A stretch of DNA of 5,026 bases from an uncultured Rickettsiales bacterium (GTDB taxonomy: Bacteria; Pseudomonadota; Alphaproteobacteria; Rickettsiales; Midichloriaceae). Of the stretch, positions 4,981 to 5,026 are shown in pieces. The stretch spans positions 1-5,026 of the forward strand of contig CALKVD010000054.1 in NCBI GenBank assembly GCA_937996615.1. Reading direction: 5' to 3'. The notes beneath the pieces were generated by a model. That model had not been told where the DNA came from. It made no database searches and saw only the letters and a program-made list of their open reading frames with translations. Both the position numbers and the translations under genes were made by a program. How positions within the stretch are numbered: the stretch's first letter is position 1; each line of letters opens with the position of its first letter.

Positions 4981-5026
4981 ATGCCTTGTCTAAGGGAATA
5001 TTGGGATCTCGATTCGCTCGTTCAGG

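Overview
The window is AT-rich (locally more so between genes) and most likely comes from a host-associated or otherwise eroding alphaproteobacterium. This is an inference from three things: the SucA fragment reads like alphaproteobacterial 2-oxoglutarate dehydrogenase E1; the intergenic DNA is long and AT-rich; and several recognisable genes are present only as pieces. A Holosporales- or Rickettsiales-like lineage would fit, but nothing here fixes the genus.

Layout. (1) 1-162: leader with a duplicated extended -10 box, presumably the smpB promoter. (2) 163-642, +: intact smpB (trans-translation). (3) 643-1068: no convincing gene. (4) 1069-2824, -: a mosaic. The first third of a GT39-type membrane glycosyltransferase is joined in frame to the last ~386 residues of SucA. 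A 92-bp second copy of the start of that same SucA fragment follows right after the SucA stop. (5) 2825-2962: divergent intergenic region ending in an interrupted hairpin that touches the next start codon. (6) 2963-3230, +: methionine aminopeptidase (map) reduced to its two ends, with the catalytic middle missing and the halves in different frames. (7) 3228-3654, +: remnant of an unrecognised gene with an apparent single-base frameshift at 3499-3502. (8) 3655-4378: no identifiable gene; holds a 12-bp-stem hairpin (3703-3735) and a locally GC-richer stretch (about 3755-4040). (9) 4379-4576, -: unexplained 65-codon open frame without a start. (10) 4579-4980, +: intact GFA/CENP-V-family zinc protein with a good ribosome binding site.

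The two intact genes (smpB and the GFA-family gene) have no visible functional link to each other. The dominant theme is rearrangement: at least four junctions bring together pieces of unrelated or internally deleted genes. The most interesting object is the 552-codon open frame joining a membrane glycosyltransferase N-terminus to the SucA C-terminus, together with the tandem 92-bp repeat whose edge coincides exactly with the fusion point. It may be a pseudogene mosaic, a genuine chimeric gene, or an assembly or amplification chimera. The sequence alone cannot decide between these. I see no transposase, CRISPR array, toxin-antitoxin or defence gene, tRNA or rRNA.
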